From contig JAIMAG010000001.1 in NCBI GenBank assembly GCA_023512135.1, positions 186,001 through 250,000 of the forward strand: a DNA stretch of 64,000 nucleotides, in the 5' to 3' direction. Positions 18,376-28,900 of the stretch are shown one piece after another (within the stretch, counting starts at the first letter, position 1; each line of letters begins with the position of its first letter). The notes under the pieces are model-generated. The model was not told the DNA's origin and did no database searches. It was given only the letters and a program-made list of their open reading frames with translations. A program made the position numbers and the translations under genes. The DNA comes from Terriglobia bacterium. Its GTDB lineage: Bacteria > Acidobacteriota > Terriglobia > Acidiferrales > UBA7541.

Positions 18376-19427
18376 GCACGCTGCCGCCGGTGCGGCGTTC
18401 GGTGCTGCGGATGCAGGCCTATCGGCCGCCGCTGGGCAACCGCCACGGCGCGCTGCGCCTGGACTTCAATGAAAATACGGTGGGCTGTTCGCGCCGGGCG
18501 CTGGACGCGTTGCGCCGGCTGACGCGAGCAGAGGCGGCTGTCTATCCGGAGTACGAGCGCACCCGGCAGCGGCTGGCGCGCTGGTTCGGCGTCGCTGCCG
18601 AGCAGTTGGTGCTGACTGCAGGCACCGACGATGCGCTGCGGCTGGCGATAGACGTTGTGGTCGAGCCGGGCAGCATGGTGGTGCTGGTCGAGCCGACCTT
18701 CGCCATGTATCGCTTCTACGCGGAGCGCGCTGGCGCACGGATCGTCGTGTTGCGCTACGGCGCGCAGATGCAGTTCCCCGAGCAACCGGTGTTGCGCGCG
18801 CTCGAGCGCCGTCCGCGACTGTTCGTGCTGGCCAATCCGAACAACCCGACGGGCACACTGGTGCCGCGGGCGGTCCTGCGCCGGATTCTGCAGGCCGCGC
18901 CACGAACCTGGGTGCTGGTGGACGAAGCATACTTCGAGTTCAGCGGCGTAACGGTGCTGCCCTGGATTCGCCGGTACCCGCACCTGCTCGTCACGCGCAC
19001 GTTTTCGAAGGCGTTCGGCCTGGCGGGGCTGCGGGTGGGTTGCCTGTTCGCTCACCGCCGCGCAGTCGAACTGTTTCGTCGCGCCCAGAGTCCGTATCCA
19101 GTCGCAGCCCCGGCACTCGCGGCGGCCGAGCAGGCGGTGCGCGACCGGCGCTTCCTGCGCGAATACCTGCGGGCCGTGCAGACGGGTAAGCAAGTTCTGG
19201 TTGCGGGACTGCAGCGGCTGCGCATCCCGCAATTCCCCAGTGCGGCCAACTTTGTCCTGGTGGATTTCGGCCGCCGTGCCGATGTTGTGCTGCAGGGGCT
19301 GTGCCGGCGGGGGATTCTGTTGCGCGATCGGCGCAGCGATTTCGGTCGCGTCGGCTTTGTGCGCATCACCGTGGGCACGCCCGCACAGATGCGTCGGCTG
19401 GTGCGCGCGCTGGAGGCACTCTGGTGA
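18372..19427 (+). CDS. hisC: Histidinol-phosphate aminotransferase
   Basis: HisC, a class I/II PLP aminotransferase making histidinol phosphate. 351 aa, GTG start overlapping hisD with a perfect AAGGAGG site. Signatures: LDFNENTVG, the ANPNNPTGTL motif, DEAYFEF, and the PLP Lys in TRTFSKAFGLAGLRVG. The end overlaps the HAD phosphatase gene by four bases. Confidence 0.94.
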   Translation: MSTLPPVRRSVLRMQAYRPPLGNRHGALRLDFNENTVGCSRRALDALRRLTRAEAAVYPEYERTRQRLARWFGVAAEQLVLTAGTDDALRLAIDVVVEPGSMVVLVEPTFAMYRFYAERAGARIVVLRYGAQMQFPEQPVLRALERRPRLFVLANPNNPTGTLVPRAVLRRILQAAPRTWVLVDEAYFEFSGVTVLPWIRRYPHLLVTRTFSKAFGLAGLRVGCLFAHRRAVELFRRAQSPYPVAAPALAAAEQAVRDRRFLREYLRAVQTGKQVLVAGLQRLRIPQFPSAANFVLVDFGRRADVVLQGLCRRGILLRDRRSDFGRVGFVRITVGTPAQMRRLVRALEALW

Positions 19428-20110
19428 AATCTCCGGAGCTGATCATTTTCGATGTGGATGGTGTGCTCGTGGATGTGCGGGAATCGTTTGACCGCACGAT
19501 TCTGGCGGTGGTGCGCCAGTGCACCGGGCGGCGGGTGGCCCGCGGGGAAATTCAGCGGTGGCGAAGTCGCTCGGGGTTCAACGATGACTGGGCGCTGAGC
19601 TATGTGTGGATTCGCCAGCTCGGCGGCCGGGTTCGGTTTGCCGACGTGAAACGCCTGTGCAACGGGCTCTACTGGGGACGGAACGGGGACGGCTTCGTCT
19701 GCCGGGAACGCTGGCTGCTGCCCCGAGCAGTGCTGCGCCGGCTCGCGCGGCGCGCGGAGCTGGCCATCTTCACCGGACGCACTCGACGGGAGTTGCGCTG
19801 CGCGCTGCAGCGCTTCGGCGTGGAAGAATTTTTCGCCTGCACCGTTACGCAGGACGATGTGCGCCGCAGGAAGCCAGACCCGGAAGGCCTGCGGCGGATT
19901 CTGCGCGGCCGCCGTCCCGATGCGGCCCTCTACCTGGGAGACAACGTGGACGATGCGCTCGCGGCCCGGGCTGCCGGCGTGCCGTTTCTCGGCGTGCTGC
20001 CGCGCAACAGTGTGGCACGGCGGCTGCGCGGAGCGAAGCTGCGCCGGCTGGGTGCGCTCGCGCTGCTGGGTCACGTCGCGGAGCTGGAATCATGGCTCGA
20101 CCGAGAATAG
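19424..20110 (+). CDS. HAD-family phosphatase, probable histidinol-phosphatase
   Basis: A 228-aa haloacid dehalogenase-superfamily hydrolase. The nucleophile motif IIFDVDGVLVD is at residues 6-16; motif II is IFTGRTRRE, and the later acidic motif is LYLGDNVDDALAA. GTG start at 19424 overlaps the hisC stop. No other histidinol-phosphatase gene (bifunctional hisB, hisN or PHP type) is in the operon, and the hisB here has only the dehydratase domain, so this gene is the natural candidate for the missing phosphatase step. That role is inference from position and family. Confidence 0.8.
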   Translation: MKSPELIIFDVDGVLVDVRESFDRTILAVVRQCTGRRVARGEIQRWRSRSGFNDDWALSYVWIRQLGGRVRFADVKRLCNGLYWGRNGDGFVCRERWLLPRAVLRRLARRAELAIFTGRTRRELRCALQRFGVEEFFACTVTQDDVRRRKPDPEGLRRILRGRRPDAALYLGDNVDDALAARAAGVPFLGVLPRNSVARRLRGAKLRRLGALALLGHVAELESWLDRE

Positions 20111-20688
20111 CTACCGTCCGGCGCACGACGCGCGAAACCGACATCCGGGTCCGGTTGAATCTGGACGGGCGCGGTCGCGCGCGAGTCCGCACCGGTATCC
20201 AGTTCTTCGACCACATGCTGGAGTTGGTGGCCCGCCACGGCGCGCTGGACCTGGAGATTTCGGCAGCCGGCGACCTGGATGTGGACCAGCACCACACGGT
20301 CGAAGACACCGGCATAGCTCTGGGTGAAGCGGTGCGGCAGGCGCTCGGCACCAAGCGGGGCATCCTGCGCGCCGGCTACTTCCTGATGCCCATGGACGAA
20401 ACGCTGGCCGCCGCTGCGGTGGACTTCAGCGGACGTCCTTTCTGTGTGTTTCACGCCCGTTTCCGGGCGCAGCGCGTCGGGCAATTGCCGACGGAGCTCG
20501 TCGAAGACTTCTTCCAGGGATTCGCGCAGGCCGCGCGGGCCAATCTGCATCTGCGGCTGCTGTACGGACGCTCGACGCACCATCAGGTCGAGGCGCTGTT
20601 CAAAGCCTTTGCGCGGGCGCTGCGGTTTGCCGCCACGCGCGATCAGCAGCTGAAACGCATCCTGCCGAGCACGAAAGGGCTGCTGTGA
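20092..20688 (+). CDS. hisB: Imidazoleglycerol-phosphate dehydratase
   Basis: Single-domain HisB, 198 aa. The Mn-binding repeats are DQHHTVEDTGIALGEA and THHQVEALFKAFARAL; FFDHMLELVARHG is also a family signature. ATG 20092 lies inside the end of the HAD gene (18-base overlap). It lacks the N-terminal phosphatase domain of enteric HisB. Confidence 0.95.
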   Translation: MARPRIATVRRTTRETDIRVRLNLDGRGRARVRTGIQFFDHMLELVARHGALDLEISAAGDLDVDQHHTVEDTGIALGEAVRQALGTKRGILRAGYFLMPMDETLAAAAVDFSGRPFCVFHARFRAQRVGQLPTELVEDFFQGFAQAARANLHLRLLYGRSTHHQVEALFKAFARALRFAATRDQQLKRILPSTKGLL

Positions 20689-21290
20689 TGCTCGCACTGG
20701 TGGACTACGGCGCGGGCAATCTGGCTTCGGTGGAACGCGCTCTGGCCCGTCTGGGTGCGGCCACGCGTCGCGTCGCCGCACCTGAGCAGCTGGAAGGCGC
20801 ACAGGGCATTGTGCTGCCCGGTGTGGGCCACTTTGCCACCATGATGCGCGCGCTGGCCGCCGGTGGTCTGCAGGAGCCGATCCGGCGCGCCGTGGCGAAC
20901 GGTGTGCCGCTGCTGGGCATCTGCCTTGGATTGCAGACGCTGTACGCGGGAAGCGAGGAAGCCCCGCAATGGCCAGGCCTGAGCGTGTTTGCCGGTACGG
21001 TGCGGTCGCTTCCCCGCACGGTCAAGCTGCCGCACATGGGCTGGAATCAGATTCAGAGGGTGCGTCCGAGCCGGCTGCTGCGCGGGATTGACGATACGAC
21101 CTGGTTTTACTTCGCGCATTCCTACGCAGCGCTTGACGATGCTCCGCAGGTCTGTGCCGTGTGCGAGCACGGCGCCCGGTTCGCGGCGGTCATCGAGCAG
21201 GGCCATGTGATGGCGGTGCAGTTCCATCCGGAAAAATCCGGCGCCGCCGGCCTGCAGGTGTTGCAGAACTTTCTGGAGGCAATCCGATGA
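20688..21290 (+). CDS. hisH: Imidazole glycerol phosphate synthase, glutaminase subunit
   Basis: HisH, the class I glutamine amidotransferase half of IGP synthase, about 200 aa. Catalytic Cys in [12 protein letters not shown], catalytic His and Glu in [11 protein letters not shown]-terminal [10 protein letters not shown] and PGVGHF are typical. Start at ATG 20688 in a TGATG overlap with hisB; an adjacent GTG at 20685 is also possible. Works in complex with HisF, encoded next. Confidence 0.95.
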   Translation: MLALVDYGAGNLASVERALARLGAATRRVAAPEQLEGAQGIVLPGVGHFATMMRALAAGGLQEPIRRAVANGVPLLGICLGLQTLYAGSEEAPQWPGLSVFAGTVRSLPRTVKLPHMGWNQIQRVRPSRLLRGIDDTTWFYFAHSYAALDDAPQVCAVCEHGARFAAVIEQGHVMAVQFHPEKSGAAGLQVLQNFLEAIR

Positions 21291-22051
21291 TGCTGGCGCG
21301 GCGCATTATTCCTTGCCTGGATACGGACGGGGCGCGAGTGGTGAAGGGCGTGCAGTTCGAAGCGTTGCGCGATGCCGGTGATCCCGCCGCACTGGCCGCC
21401 CGCTACAACCGCGAAGGCGCCGACGAAATCGTCGTGCTGGATATTGCCGCCGCGCGCGATCGCCGGCCGACATTTCTGGAAACCATACGTCGGGTGGCGT
21501 GCGAGCTAACCATCCCGTTGACGGCGGGCGGAGGGATCCGTTCGCTCGAAGATGGTCGCGCTGTGCTCCAGGCCGGCGCCGACAAGATCACAGTGAACAC
21601 TGCGGCCGTGGAGCGACCGGAGCTGATCACGGAACTTGCGCAGGCCTTCGGCTCGCAGGCCGTGGTGGTGGCCGTGGACGCGAAGTGGACGGGGCAAACC
21701 TGGGAGGTGTTCGTGCGTGGCGGACGCGAGCCGACCGGTCGAGCTGCGGTCGCCTGGGCCGGCGAAGCCGTGGCACGCGGCGCGGGCGAAATTCTGCTGA
21801 CTTCGATCGACCGGGACGGGACTCGCAGTGGCTTCGACTGTGCGCTGACGGCTGCAGTGGCGCGCGCCGTTGCGGTGCCCGTCATCGCCTCGGGCGGGGC
21901 AAACAGTCCGGAACATTTCACGGAAGTGTTTCGTCACGGGATGGCCGATGCGGCATTGGCGGCTTCGATATTTCACGATGGCCTCTGCGCGATCGCAGCG
22001 CTGAAGCGCTCCCTGGCCGCCCGGGGGATACCGGTGCGCCTGAGCGCATGA
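21287..22051 (+). CDS. hisF: Imidazole glycerol phosphate synthase, cyclase subunit
   Basis: HisF, the cyclase half, a (beta/alpha)8 barrel of about 254 aa. Signatures: [20 protein letters not shown] with the catalytic Asp, [20 protein letters not shown], and [15 protein letters not shown] with the second catalytic Asp, then IASGGA. ATG 21287 overlaps the hisH stop; a second ATG at 21290 follows directly. The order hisH-hisF-hisA differs from the commoner hisH-hisA-hisF. Confidence 0.95.
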   Translation: MMLARRIIPCLDTDGARVVKGVQFEALRDAGDPAALAARYNREGADEIVVLDIAAARDRRPTFLETIRRVACELTIPLTAGGGIRSLEDGRAVLQAGADKITVNTAAVERPELITELAQAFGSQAVVVAVDAKWTGQTWEVFVRGGREPTGRAAVAWAGEAVARGAGEILLTSIDRDGTRSGFDCALTAAVARAVAVPVIASGGANSPEHFTEVFRHGMADAALAASIFHDGLCAIAALKRSLAARGIPVRLSA

Positions 22052-22749
22052 ATAAGACGATGATCGTGCCGTGCATTGACCTCCAGAGTGGACGCGCCGT
22101 GCAACTGGTGCGCGGGCGGCGGCTCGCGCTGGCGGTGGAGGACGTCTTCGGCCTGCTGGAGCGGTTCCGGCACTATCGTTATCTGCATGTGATTGATCTG
22201 GATGCGGCGATCCGCGGCGGGAGCAACGCGGCGCTGGTGCGCGCCCTGTGTCGTCGCGCGGTGCAGGGGTTCGGGCTGCGCGTGCGGGTAGGCGGCGGCA
22301 TTCGCACCGTCGCGCGGGCCGAGCGCATCCTTGGCTGGGGCGCAGAAAAGGTGATCATCGGCACGGCCGCATTTCGCAACGGGCAGGCGAACACAACCTT
22401 CCTGGAACGACTGGTGGACCGGGTCGGCCGGCAGCGGGTGATGCTCGCGCTCGATGCCGAACGGGGACAGATCGTCATCCGCGGCTGGCGGACGCGATTG
22501 CGTCTGCGACCGGAGCAGGTGCTGGCGCAGCTGGAGCCGTACGGCTCGGAGTTTCTCTGCACCTGTGTGGATCGCGAAGGCAGCCTGCGCGGAACCAACC
22601 TGAGCTGGTTTCGCGCGCTGCGGCGGCTGACTCCGCTGCCCATCACCGCGGCCGGCGGTATCCGCAGCCGGGCCGAGGTGCGTGCCCTGGCGCGGCTGGG
22701 CATCAAGTCGGCGGTGGGCATGGCGCTCTACACAGGCAGACTGCGTTGA
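22048..22749 (+). CDS. hisA: Phosphoribosylformimino-AICAR-phosphate isomerase
   Basis: HisA, paralogue of HisF, 233 aa. Catalytic Asp in [40 protein letters not shown] and ITAAGGIRS are the other barrel motifs. The second catalytic Asp lies in [14 protein letters not shown]. The ATGA overlap with hisF makes it the last gene of the operon. A trpF-like bifunctional role is possible in some bacteria but nothing here points to it. Confidence 0.92.
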   Translation: MNKTMIVPCIDLQSGRAVQLVRGRRLALAVEDVFGLLERFRHYRYLHVIDLDAAIRGGSNAALVRALCRRAVQGFGLRVRVGGGIRTVARAERILGWGAEKVIIGTAAFRNGQANTTFLERLVDRVGRQRVMLALDAERGQIVIRGWRTRLRLRPEQVLAQLEPYGSEFLCTCVDREGSLRGTNLSWFRALRRLTPLPITAAGGIRSRAEVRALARLGIKSAVGMALYTGRLR

Positions 22750-22756
22750 GGGTCCC

Positions 22757-22784
22757 CTCACCGACGTTCGTGCAAGTCGGCGAG
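22757..22784 (+). terminator. Weak hairpin after hisA
   Basis: CTCACCGAC (22757-22765) can pair with GTCGGCGAG (22776-22784), with one mismatch and a ten-base loop. There is no T run after it, so it may be a rho-dependent or processing element rather than an intrinsic terminator. The 223 bases between hisA and the next gene hold nothing else I can name. Confidence 0.3.
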
Positions 22785-22972
22785 GCACTGCGTCGCTTTT
22801 GGAGGACTCGCACCGCGCACCACCCGCCATCGTTCTCCGCGGGACTACGAAAACATTTCAGGCCGGCTCGCCCCGATTGCATTAATCGCGCAATGTGGAG
22901 AGGACTGCACGGCTTTCCCGAAACCACATCTTTTCCCGGTTCTGCACCGGGTGCTTCTGTTCAGCTGGTTTT

Positions 22973-24649
22973 CTACCGCTTCGTGAATTTGAAGTTCCGC
23001 ACGCGGTGGCCGTTCAAGATAAAACCGTTGACGGCACCGGAAGGATCGCGCGTGAAGCGAATCGTGCCCAGGGTGGTGAAGAAAACATCCGGCAGCGCCG
23101 GTTTCAGCTCGGCCGGCCGAGCCTTCAGCCGGTGCAGCACCAGCCGGTTTCCTTGCTGGAGCACAATTCGGTAGATGGGCTCAATTTCCTCCGAGACATA
23201 GGTGCCGCTGTAGCTGGCCAGCACGGTCGCTTCCGGATGATGTCGCGGTACACGGACATAGGTGTCTGGTTTATCTCCCGGGAAGCGTTCCAGCAGAATC
23301 GGCTGATCGGCGTTCTGTGTCTCGAAACGAATTTCCCGGTAGGCACGTGGGGTACGGAATCGGTCAGCCGCCAATGGCTGCAAAGCCACGGATTCGCCAC
23401 CGGAGCCGATCCACAGGGCTCCGTTTTGCAGCGTGACTTCGCGAAATGCGTCACGCGCTTCGCTCCAGTACAGGCCCGTCCAGCGAGCAAGCTGCTCCGG
23501 CGCAACCGCTACCGTTTCTGCAGCAGGTAGCCAGTCGGCGGGCTCGGTCATCTCAGCCTCGAGGAAGAGGTCAGCCACGCGACGCACGAGCACGGTTGTG
23601 TTGACGGTCGAGCCGGCGTTGCACAGCAGCGCCACCGAGAAGCGCTGCTCCGGGAACCGGATGAAGTGCGCGCGGTAGCCCGCATCCGAACCCGGGTGAT
23701 GGACGACCGGCAGGCCACGGTACTGTCCGCGCATCAACCCAAACGCGTAATCGAGCGGCTCGCCGCTGTTCAGCGTGCCGCGTTCGACAAGCTGCTGCAC
23801 GAGCCAGTCGCCGCCTACTTTTGGTTCGTAAAAATTCCGGTCCCAGCGGGCCAGGTCTTCGACGGTCGTCAGCAGACTGGTGGCCCCGACTGTGTCGAAC
23901 TGCGTGAGGCTGAGCCCGAAGCCTCCCTGGGCGGTGGGGTTGTAGCCGTAGGCTTGCCCGCGGACAATTTCCGCGTGATTGTCTCGAAAGTGAGTTCGGG
24001 ACATGCCCAGCGGCGCAAAAATGTTCCGCGTGGTGAATTCACGGAAGGATTGTCCGCTGATGCGCTGCACAATCTGCGCCAGCAGCGTGTAGCCGGTGTT
24101 GCAGTAGAGGAACTGGCTGCCGGGAGGAAAATTCAGTGCTCGCTGCCGCCGGAACACGGCGAGCACATCGTCGTCGGTAATCAGGTCGAGTGAGTAGCGC
24201 CAGCCCGCCAACCCCAGCAGTTCCCACTGATCTCGAAGTCCGCTGGTGTGGTGGATCAGGTGGCGGAGGGTGATGGTCGCGCCCAAATCGGGCATTTCGG
24301 GAAGGTACCGAGCGACGGGATCGTCCAGGGAGAGTTTCCCCTGTTGCACCAAGAGCAGGATCGCCGCGACGGTGAAGTGTTTCGAGACCGAGGCGACGTG
24401 GAATACCGTGGACGGACGAATCGGAATGCCGTGATCCAGGTTGGCCATGCCGAAGCCGCGTGCGTAGATCAGCCTGCCCTCGCGCATCACACCCAGAGCA
24501 CAGCCGGGCGAGTCGGGCCGATCCCATTCCGCAAAGATGGGCTGGATGGCCTGCTCCAAGTTCTGCGGCGCATCTGTCGAAGCCGAGAATTGCGTTGTGC
24601 TCAGAGCGATCAGCAGAGTCAGTGCGGTGATTTCCAGCGCAAGGCGCAT
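22973..24649 (-). CDS. Secreted serine hydrolase of the class C beta-lactamase / D-aminopeptidase family
   Basis: A 558-aa protein with signal peptide (LALEITALTLLIALSTT). The penicillin-recognising active-site set is complete: SVSK at residues 87-90, Y-C-N at 182-184 and HPG near 318-320. After the hydrolase domain come about 190 residues of beta-rich C-terminal domain, as in D-aminopeptidases and related esterases. Start ATG 24649 with GGAGA upstream, 49 bases downstream of the RpiR gene, so the two are likely co-transcribed. Its place beside a D-amino-acid cluster suggests action on D-peptides or muropeptides in the periplasm. Beta-lactamase or esterase activity cannot be excluded. Confidence 0.87.
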   Translation of the reverse strand: MRLALEITALTLLIALSTTQFSASTDAPQNLEQAIQPIFAEWDRPDSPGCALGVMREGRLIYARGFGMANLDHGIPIRPSTVFHVASVSKHFTVAAILLLVQQGKLSLDDPVARYLPEMPDLGATITLRHLIHHTSGLRDQWELLGLAGWRYSLDLITDDDVLAVFRRQRALNFPPGSQFLYCNTGYTLLAQIVQRISGQSFREFTTRNIFAPLGMSRTHFRDNHAEIVRGQAYGYNPTAQGGFGLSLTQFDTVGATSLLTTVEDLARWDRNFYEPKVGGDWLVQQLVERGTLNSGEPLDYAFGLMRGQYRGLPVVHHPGSDAGYRAHFIRFPEQRFSVALLCNAGSTVNTTVLVRRVADLFLEAEMTEPADWLPAAETVAVAPEQLARWTGLYWSEARDAFREVTLQNGALWIGSGGESVALQPLAADRFRTPRAYREIRFETQNADQPILLERFPGDKPDTYVRVPRHHPEATVLASYSGTYVSEEIEPIYRIVLQQGNRLVLHRLKARPAELKPALPDVFFTTLGTIRFTRDPSGAVNGFILNGHRVRNFKFTKR

Positions 24650-24698
24650 AGGTTTCTCCAAAACGGATGAGAGACTGCGGAGTGGGTGACCGGACACG

Positions 24699-25592
24699 CT
24701 ACACTTCCCGGTACCAGCGAAAACCGCTGAGCTGTTCCTTGTTCGCTTCGTGCAGCAGGGAAAGAGTGCGCGCCCGCCGGTAGTTGGCACAGGCCACAAT
24801 CAGTACGTTCAGCAACGCCATCGGGGCGACGTAGGAGCCGGCAAAGGAAGGACTGTCGATCGAAGCCAGAAAGCATTCGTGAGAATACCGCGCCACCGGA
24901 GAGACGAAAGTATCCGTGATGCCCACGCAGTAGGCCCCCTTGGCCCGCGCCTGTTTCAATCCTTCGACCGTCTGCCGCAGCCCGCGGCGGAAGCTGATGG
25001 CCAGGACCACGTCTCGGCGGTCAGCGGTGCGCACCAGATGCGAGACCAGACCCGGGGTGGTGCCACTGAAAGCCGGGAGTCCCAGGATGCTGAAATTGTA
25101 GTGCAGGAAATGCACCAGACTGATCGCCAGATCACCGCCGAAGATCAAAATGCGTCGCGCAGCATACAACCTGCGCGCCAGGCGCAGGGCCGCTTCGGCA
25201 TCGATGCTGTGTCGCAGACCCTGCAGGTTCCGCAGATCGCGGTCCAGGGTTCCGCGGATGTGCGAGGGGATGTCGGAATCACGCGCAGTGGCGTCGCGCA
25301 TCAGGTCGAACGGCGTAGCCTGGATCACCGCCAGCTCATGGAGATAGCGCTGGAAATCTCGAAAGCTGGCGAACCCCATGCTCTGCACGATGCGCAGCGT
25401 GGTGGCGGGATCGGTGCGCAGACGTTCGGCCAGGCCCCGTACGCTCAACAGGACAAACTCCCGCGGATGCTCCAGCACAGGTCGGATCAGCTCGCGCCGC
25501 CTGCGGCTCAGTCGAGCGAGCAGGTCGCTCACGCTGGGCAGGTGGGGGCGGCCAGCTTGCCCGGATGCGCCGTACTTTGGCCGACGGGCCAT
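24699..25592 (-). CDS. RpiR/MurR-family transcriptional regulator with SIS domain
   Basis: 297 aa. N-terminal RpiR-type HTH at about residues 20-95 (LSVRGLAERLRTDPATTLRIVQSMGF), then a sugar-isomerase (SIS) domain at about 135-265 (RRILIFGGDLAISLVHFLHYN, DVVLAISFRRGLRQTVEGL, CVGITDTFVSPVARYS). Members of this family sense sugar phosphates; MurR senses MurNAc-6-phosphate. It is transcribed divergently from the TonB receptor, with a palindrome in the shared region, so it probably controls both directions. The SIS Ser/Thr that holds the sugar phosphate is in AISFRRG, where Phe-Arg replaces the more usual S-x-S/G pattern. Confidence 0.9.
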   Translation of the reverse strand: MARRPKYGASGQAGRPHLPSVSDLLARLSRRRRELIRPVLEHPREFVLLSVRGLAERLRTDPATTLRIVQSMGFASFRDFQRYLHELAVIQATPFDLMRDATARDSDIPSHIRGTLDRDLRNLQGLRHSIDAEAALRLARRLYAARRILIFGGDLAISLVHFLHYNFSILGLPAFSGTTPGLVSHLVRTADRRDVVLAISFRRGLRQTVEGLKQARAKGAYCVGITDTFVSPVARYSHECFLASIDSPSFAGSYVAPMALLNVLIVACANYRRARTLSLLHEANKEQLSGFRWYREV

Positions 25593-25743
25593 GTGCCTGG
25601 CCAGCCAGATAAAACAGAACCCCCCTGCAAGTCAAATGAAATATTTGTTGACACTCCCGGGAGGTTCTGCCGGAACGTCCAATATTCGGCAATTGTTTAT
25701 CTGCATCATATGTTGCGATTGCGCCGATACAAAAATTTTGTTC

Positions 25744-25773
25744 TTGACAGGCTGTTTTGAATTGTGCTATTTG
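25744..25773 (+). promoter_or_regulatory. Promoter of the TonB-receptor operon
   Basis: TTGACA at 25744-25749 and TATTTG at 25768-25773, spaced 18 bases, in a clearly AT-richer stretch between the divergent RpiR and receptor genes (25593-25907). The -10 match is moderate. Confidence 0.5.
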
Positions 25774-25797
25774 GGCGCGAAATTGGCGCATCGAATA

Positions 25798-25813
25798 TGC
25801 AACGTATGTTGCA
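25798..25813. promoter_or_regulatory. Palindromic operator candidate
   Basis: TGCAACGTATGTTGCA is a perfect 6-4-6 palindrome about 25 bases after the -10 box and 95 bases before the receptor ATG. Half-site matches (ATGTTGCG near 25708, CGTTGCAAT near 25872) lie on both sides. Position fits a roadblock or repressor site for the divergently encoded RpiR protein. Confidence 0.5.
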
Positions 25814-25907
25814 AATTGAGGAATGGTTCATGAAAAGGCGGACGGGGACACCTATCCTCAGACCAAACATTCGTTGCAATTCACGTTTCATCCGGGAGGG
25901 AATTCCC

Positions 25908-28900
25908 ATGCCAGGACAAGTGATGCGGGTGCGGGGATGGCTCTGGGTGCTGGGACTGCTGGGGCTGCTCGGGGTCTCCAGCGCTCTGTACGGTCAGACA
26001 GCTTCCACGGGTACCGTTGTGGGTACGGTGACGGACGCCAGCGGTGCGGTGGTCCCCCGGGCAACCGTGTCTTTATCGGAAGAGGGCACGGCGGCGGTGC
26101 GAAAGACGGAGACGAACGACCTGGGTCAGTACATCTTCACGAATGTTGTGCCCGGCCGCTACACCGTCACGGTGACGGCGCCAGGATTTCGGCAGGCTGT
26201 TGTTTCCGACGTGCAGGTCGAGGTGGCAAAATCTACGCGCGTGAACGTGGTGGTGCAGCTTGGCGAGCTGGCTGAGACAGTGGAGGTCACGGCGGGTGCC
26301 CAGGCCGCCTTGCAGACGGTCGATGCCACCGTGGGGGACGTGGTGGATACGACTTCACTGGTCAACCTGCCCACGGTGACGCGTCGTACCGTTGAGCTCG
26401 TTTTTCTCCAGGTGGGCGCGCATCCCTGGACAGGTTGGGCGGGCAACGGAGACAGCGGCACCGTAGCCGGGGCGCGACCGGATCAGAACACGTTTCTGCT
26501 GGATGGATTGGACATCTCCGACACCCAGGTGGGCGGTACCTGCTGTGGCAACATCGGCATGGGCATTCCGATTCCGGTGGAGTCCATTGCCGAGTTTCGC
26601 GCCAACATCACCAATCAGAACGCCAGCTTCAATCGTTCCCCGGGCGGGCAATTCACCCTCACCAGCCGGCGCGGCACGAACAATTTCCACGGAGCCCTCT
26701 ACTGGTACCATCGCAATGACAATCTGAACGCGAACTCCTGGGCGCGGAACCGGCTGAAGCAGCCGAATCCGGAGCTCAAAGACAACCGGTACGGCTTCCG
26801 CGTGGGCGGTCCGTTTCTGCCGGACAAGCTGTTTTTCTTTGTCAACATGGAAGGGAGGCGTTTTCCGCAAAAGACAGACGTGGCCGGCGCGGTGCCCAGC
26901 GATACGCTGCGGCAGGGTATTTTGCGGTTCCGCGACCTGCAGGGCAACGTGGTCAGCTACAACGTTGCGAGCTTCGATCCGCGCGGCATCGGCATGAGCC
27001 CTGCCATCGCCACACAGTTCTCGCTGATCCCTGCGGGCAACGACACCACCGGCGGCGACGGCCTGAACACCATCCTGCTGCGCGGCCCGACCGCCTCGGA
27101 CCAGAACAACGACAACATCCTTGCGCGGCTGGACTATCAGCTCCATCCAAACTGGCGAACCAGCTTCACCTGGACCTGGGCGCAGAACCGGTTCCTCTCG
27201 CCCAATTTGAATCCTGGAATTGACTGGCGAGGTGGACCGAATGCCATCAAAACGGTAGCGTCGATTCCCAACGATCCGTATCACTACAATCTGGGCGTCA
27301 TCGGTCAGATTACGCCTTCGTTGAACAGCGAAACGCGCGTGGGCCTCACCCAGACGACCATCGAGTTCAACATGCCCGACCCGGAGCCGCTGTTCCCGCA
27401 AGCCGGCGTGGCGTTGAACCTGATTGGCGTGGAAGAGCCGATTCAAATTGCCAGCGCCCGCAAACAACTGGGGATTTCCCGCACGTGGCAGGTCGCTCAG
27501 AACATGAATTGGGTGAAGGGGAGCCACGTGTTCCAGTTTGGCGGTCAGTATCAGCACCTGTGGTTCTACCATTCCCGCGTGGGCGCCGTTCCCCTGCACG
27601 TCAATCCCATCGCGGATATTGGTGGCACCGTCTTTACCACCATTCAACCCTCTTCCCGTCCACCCACCTGTGCGCAGGGGGTGATCGAGACGAACTGCTT
27701 GCGCCCGGGTGACGTGGCCCGCTGGAACCAGTTCTATGCCATGTTGCTGGGCTTGGTGGATACGGTGGGGTTGTTTGCCGTCCGGGATCCGAACGGCAAC
27801 GATCTGCCCGGCACCCCGCCGTTGGTCAACGACGGCACCTGGCACAACATCCAGCTCTACTTCAACGACATCTGGCGGATGAGCAACTCACTCACCCTGA
27901 CGTTCGGAGTGAACGGGATGATCGAGGTGCCTTACAAAGACTCCCAAGGACGAAGGCACTTCCTGATTCGTCTGGATACGGGACAACCCCTGTCGGTCAA
28001 CGACTACTTGCGTGAGCGTGAGCTGGCGGCGCGACTGGGACGAGGCGTCAACCCCGGGCTGGCCTTTGCGCCGGTGGACTTTTTCGATCGCCGAGAGTTC
28101 CCGTTGCACCGCAGTCTGTCCCCGGTCGTTTCGGCGGCTTGGAATCCGGCGTTCGAAAACGGCTGGTTTAGGACGCTGTTCGGGAATCGCTCGACCGTGT
28201 TCCGGGGTGGTTACCGTTTGTCTCACCATCGACCGATGGCCGTCGGATTCGTGCAGTTCCCGCAGATCGGCAATTCCGCGATCGGCACGCCGCACACGCT
28301 GAATGCGCCGGCGTGCAATTTCAGTGGGTCGGGTGGGGCCGGCTGCACTCCGGGCAGTACGGATCCGGCTTTATCCCAGTTCCGCGTGGGTGTGGATGGT
28401 CCGGCGCCCTTCCCGCCTGTGCCCCAGCAGATTCCCATTCCGTTCGTGCCGGCAATTCCGTTCAGCAACCCTACGCGCCTGCACTGGGACCCGGACTACA
28501 AATACGGCTATGTGCACAGCGCGAACTTCACCATCCAGCGGGAATTGCCCTGGGATCTGGTGCTGGAGCTGGGCTACATTGGCCGCTTTGGCCGTCGTCT
28601 GGAGATCAGCAAAAACATCAACGCCGTTCCCTTTTTCATTGCGGATCTGAGCGGGCTTTCTCCGCAGACGTTTGCGCAGGCATTTGACGCTGTCGCGCGA
28701 CAGTTGCGTGCCGGTGTTCCTCCGGCCAGTGTTACTCCGCAGCCCTGGTTTGAGAACAGCCTGGGACCGGGGGCAACGGTCGCTCTGGCCAGTTCCAATC
28801 TGACGAACTTCATCAACGGGTTTGTGGTGAACCTGTGGCTGAACGCCATTGACCCGATGCTCGTGGCCATGCGCGGCGAAGCAGCAGCCATCAACAATCG

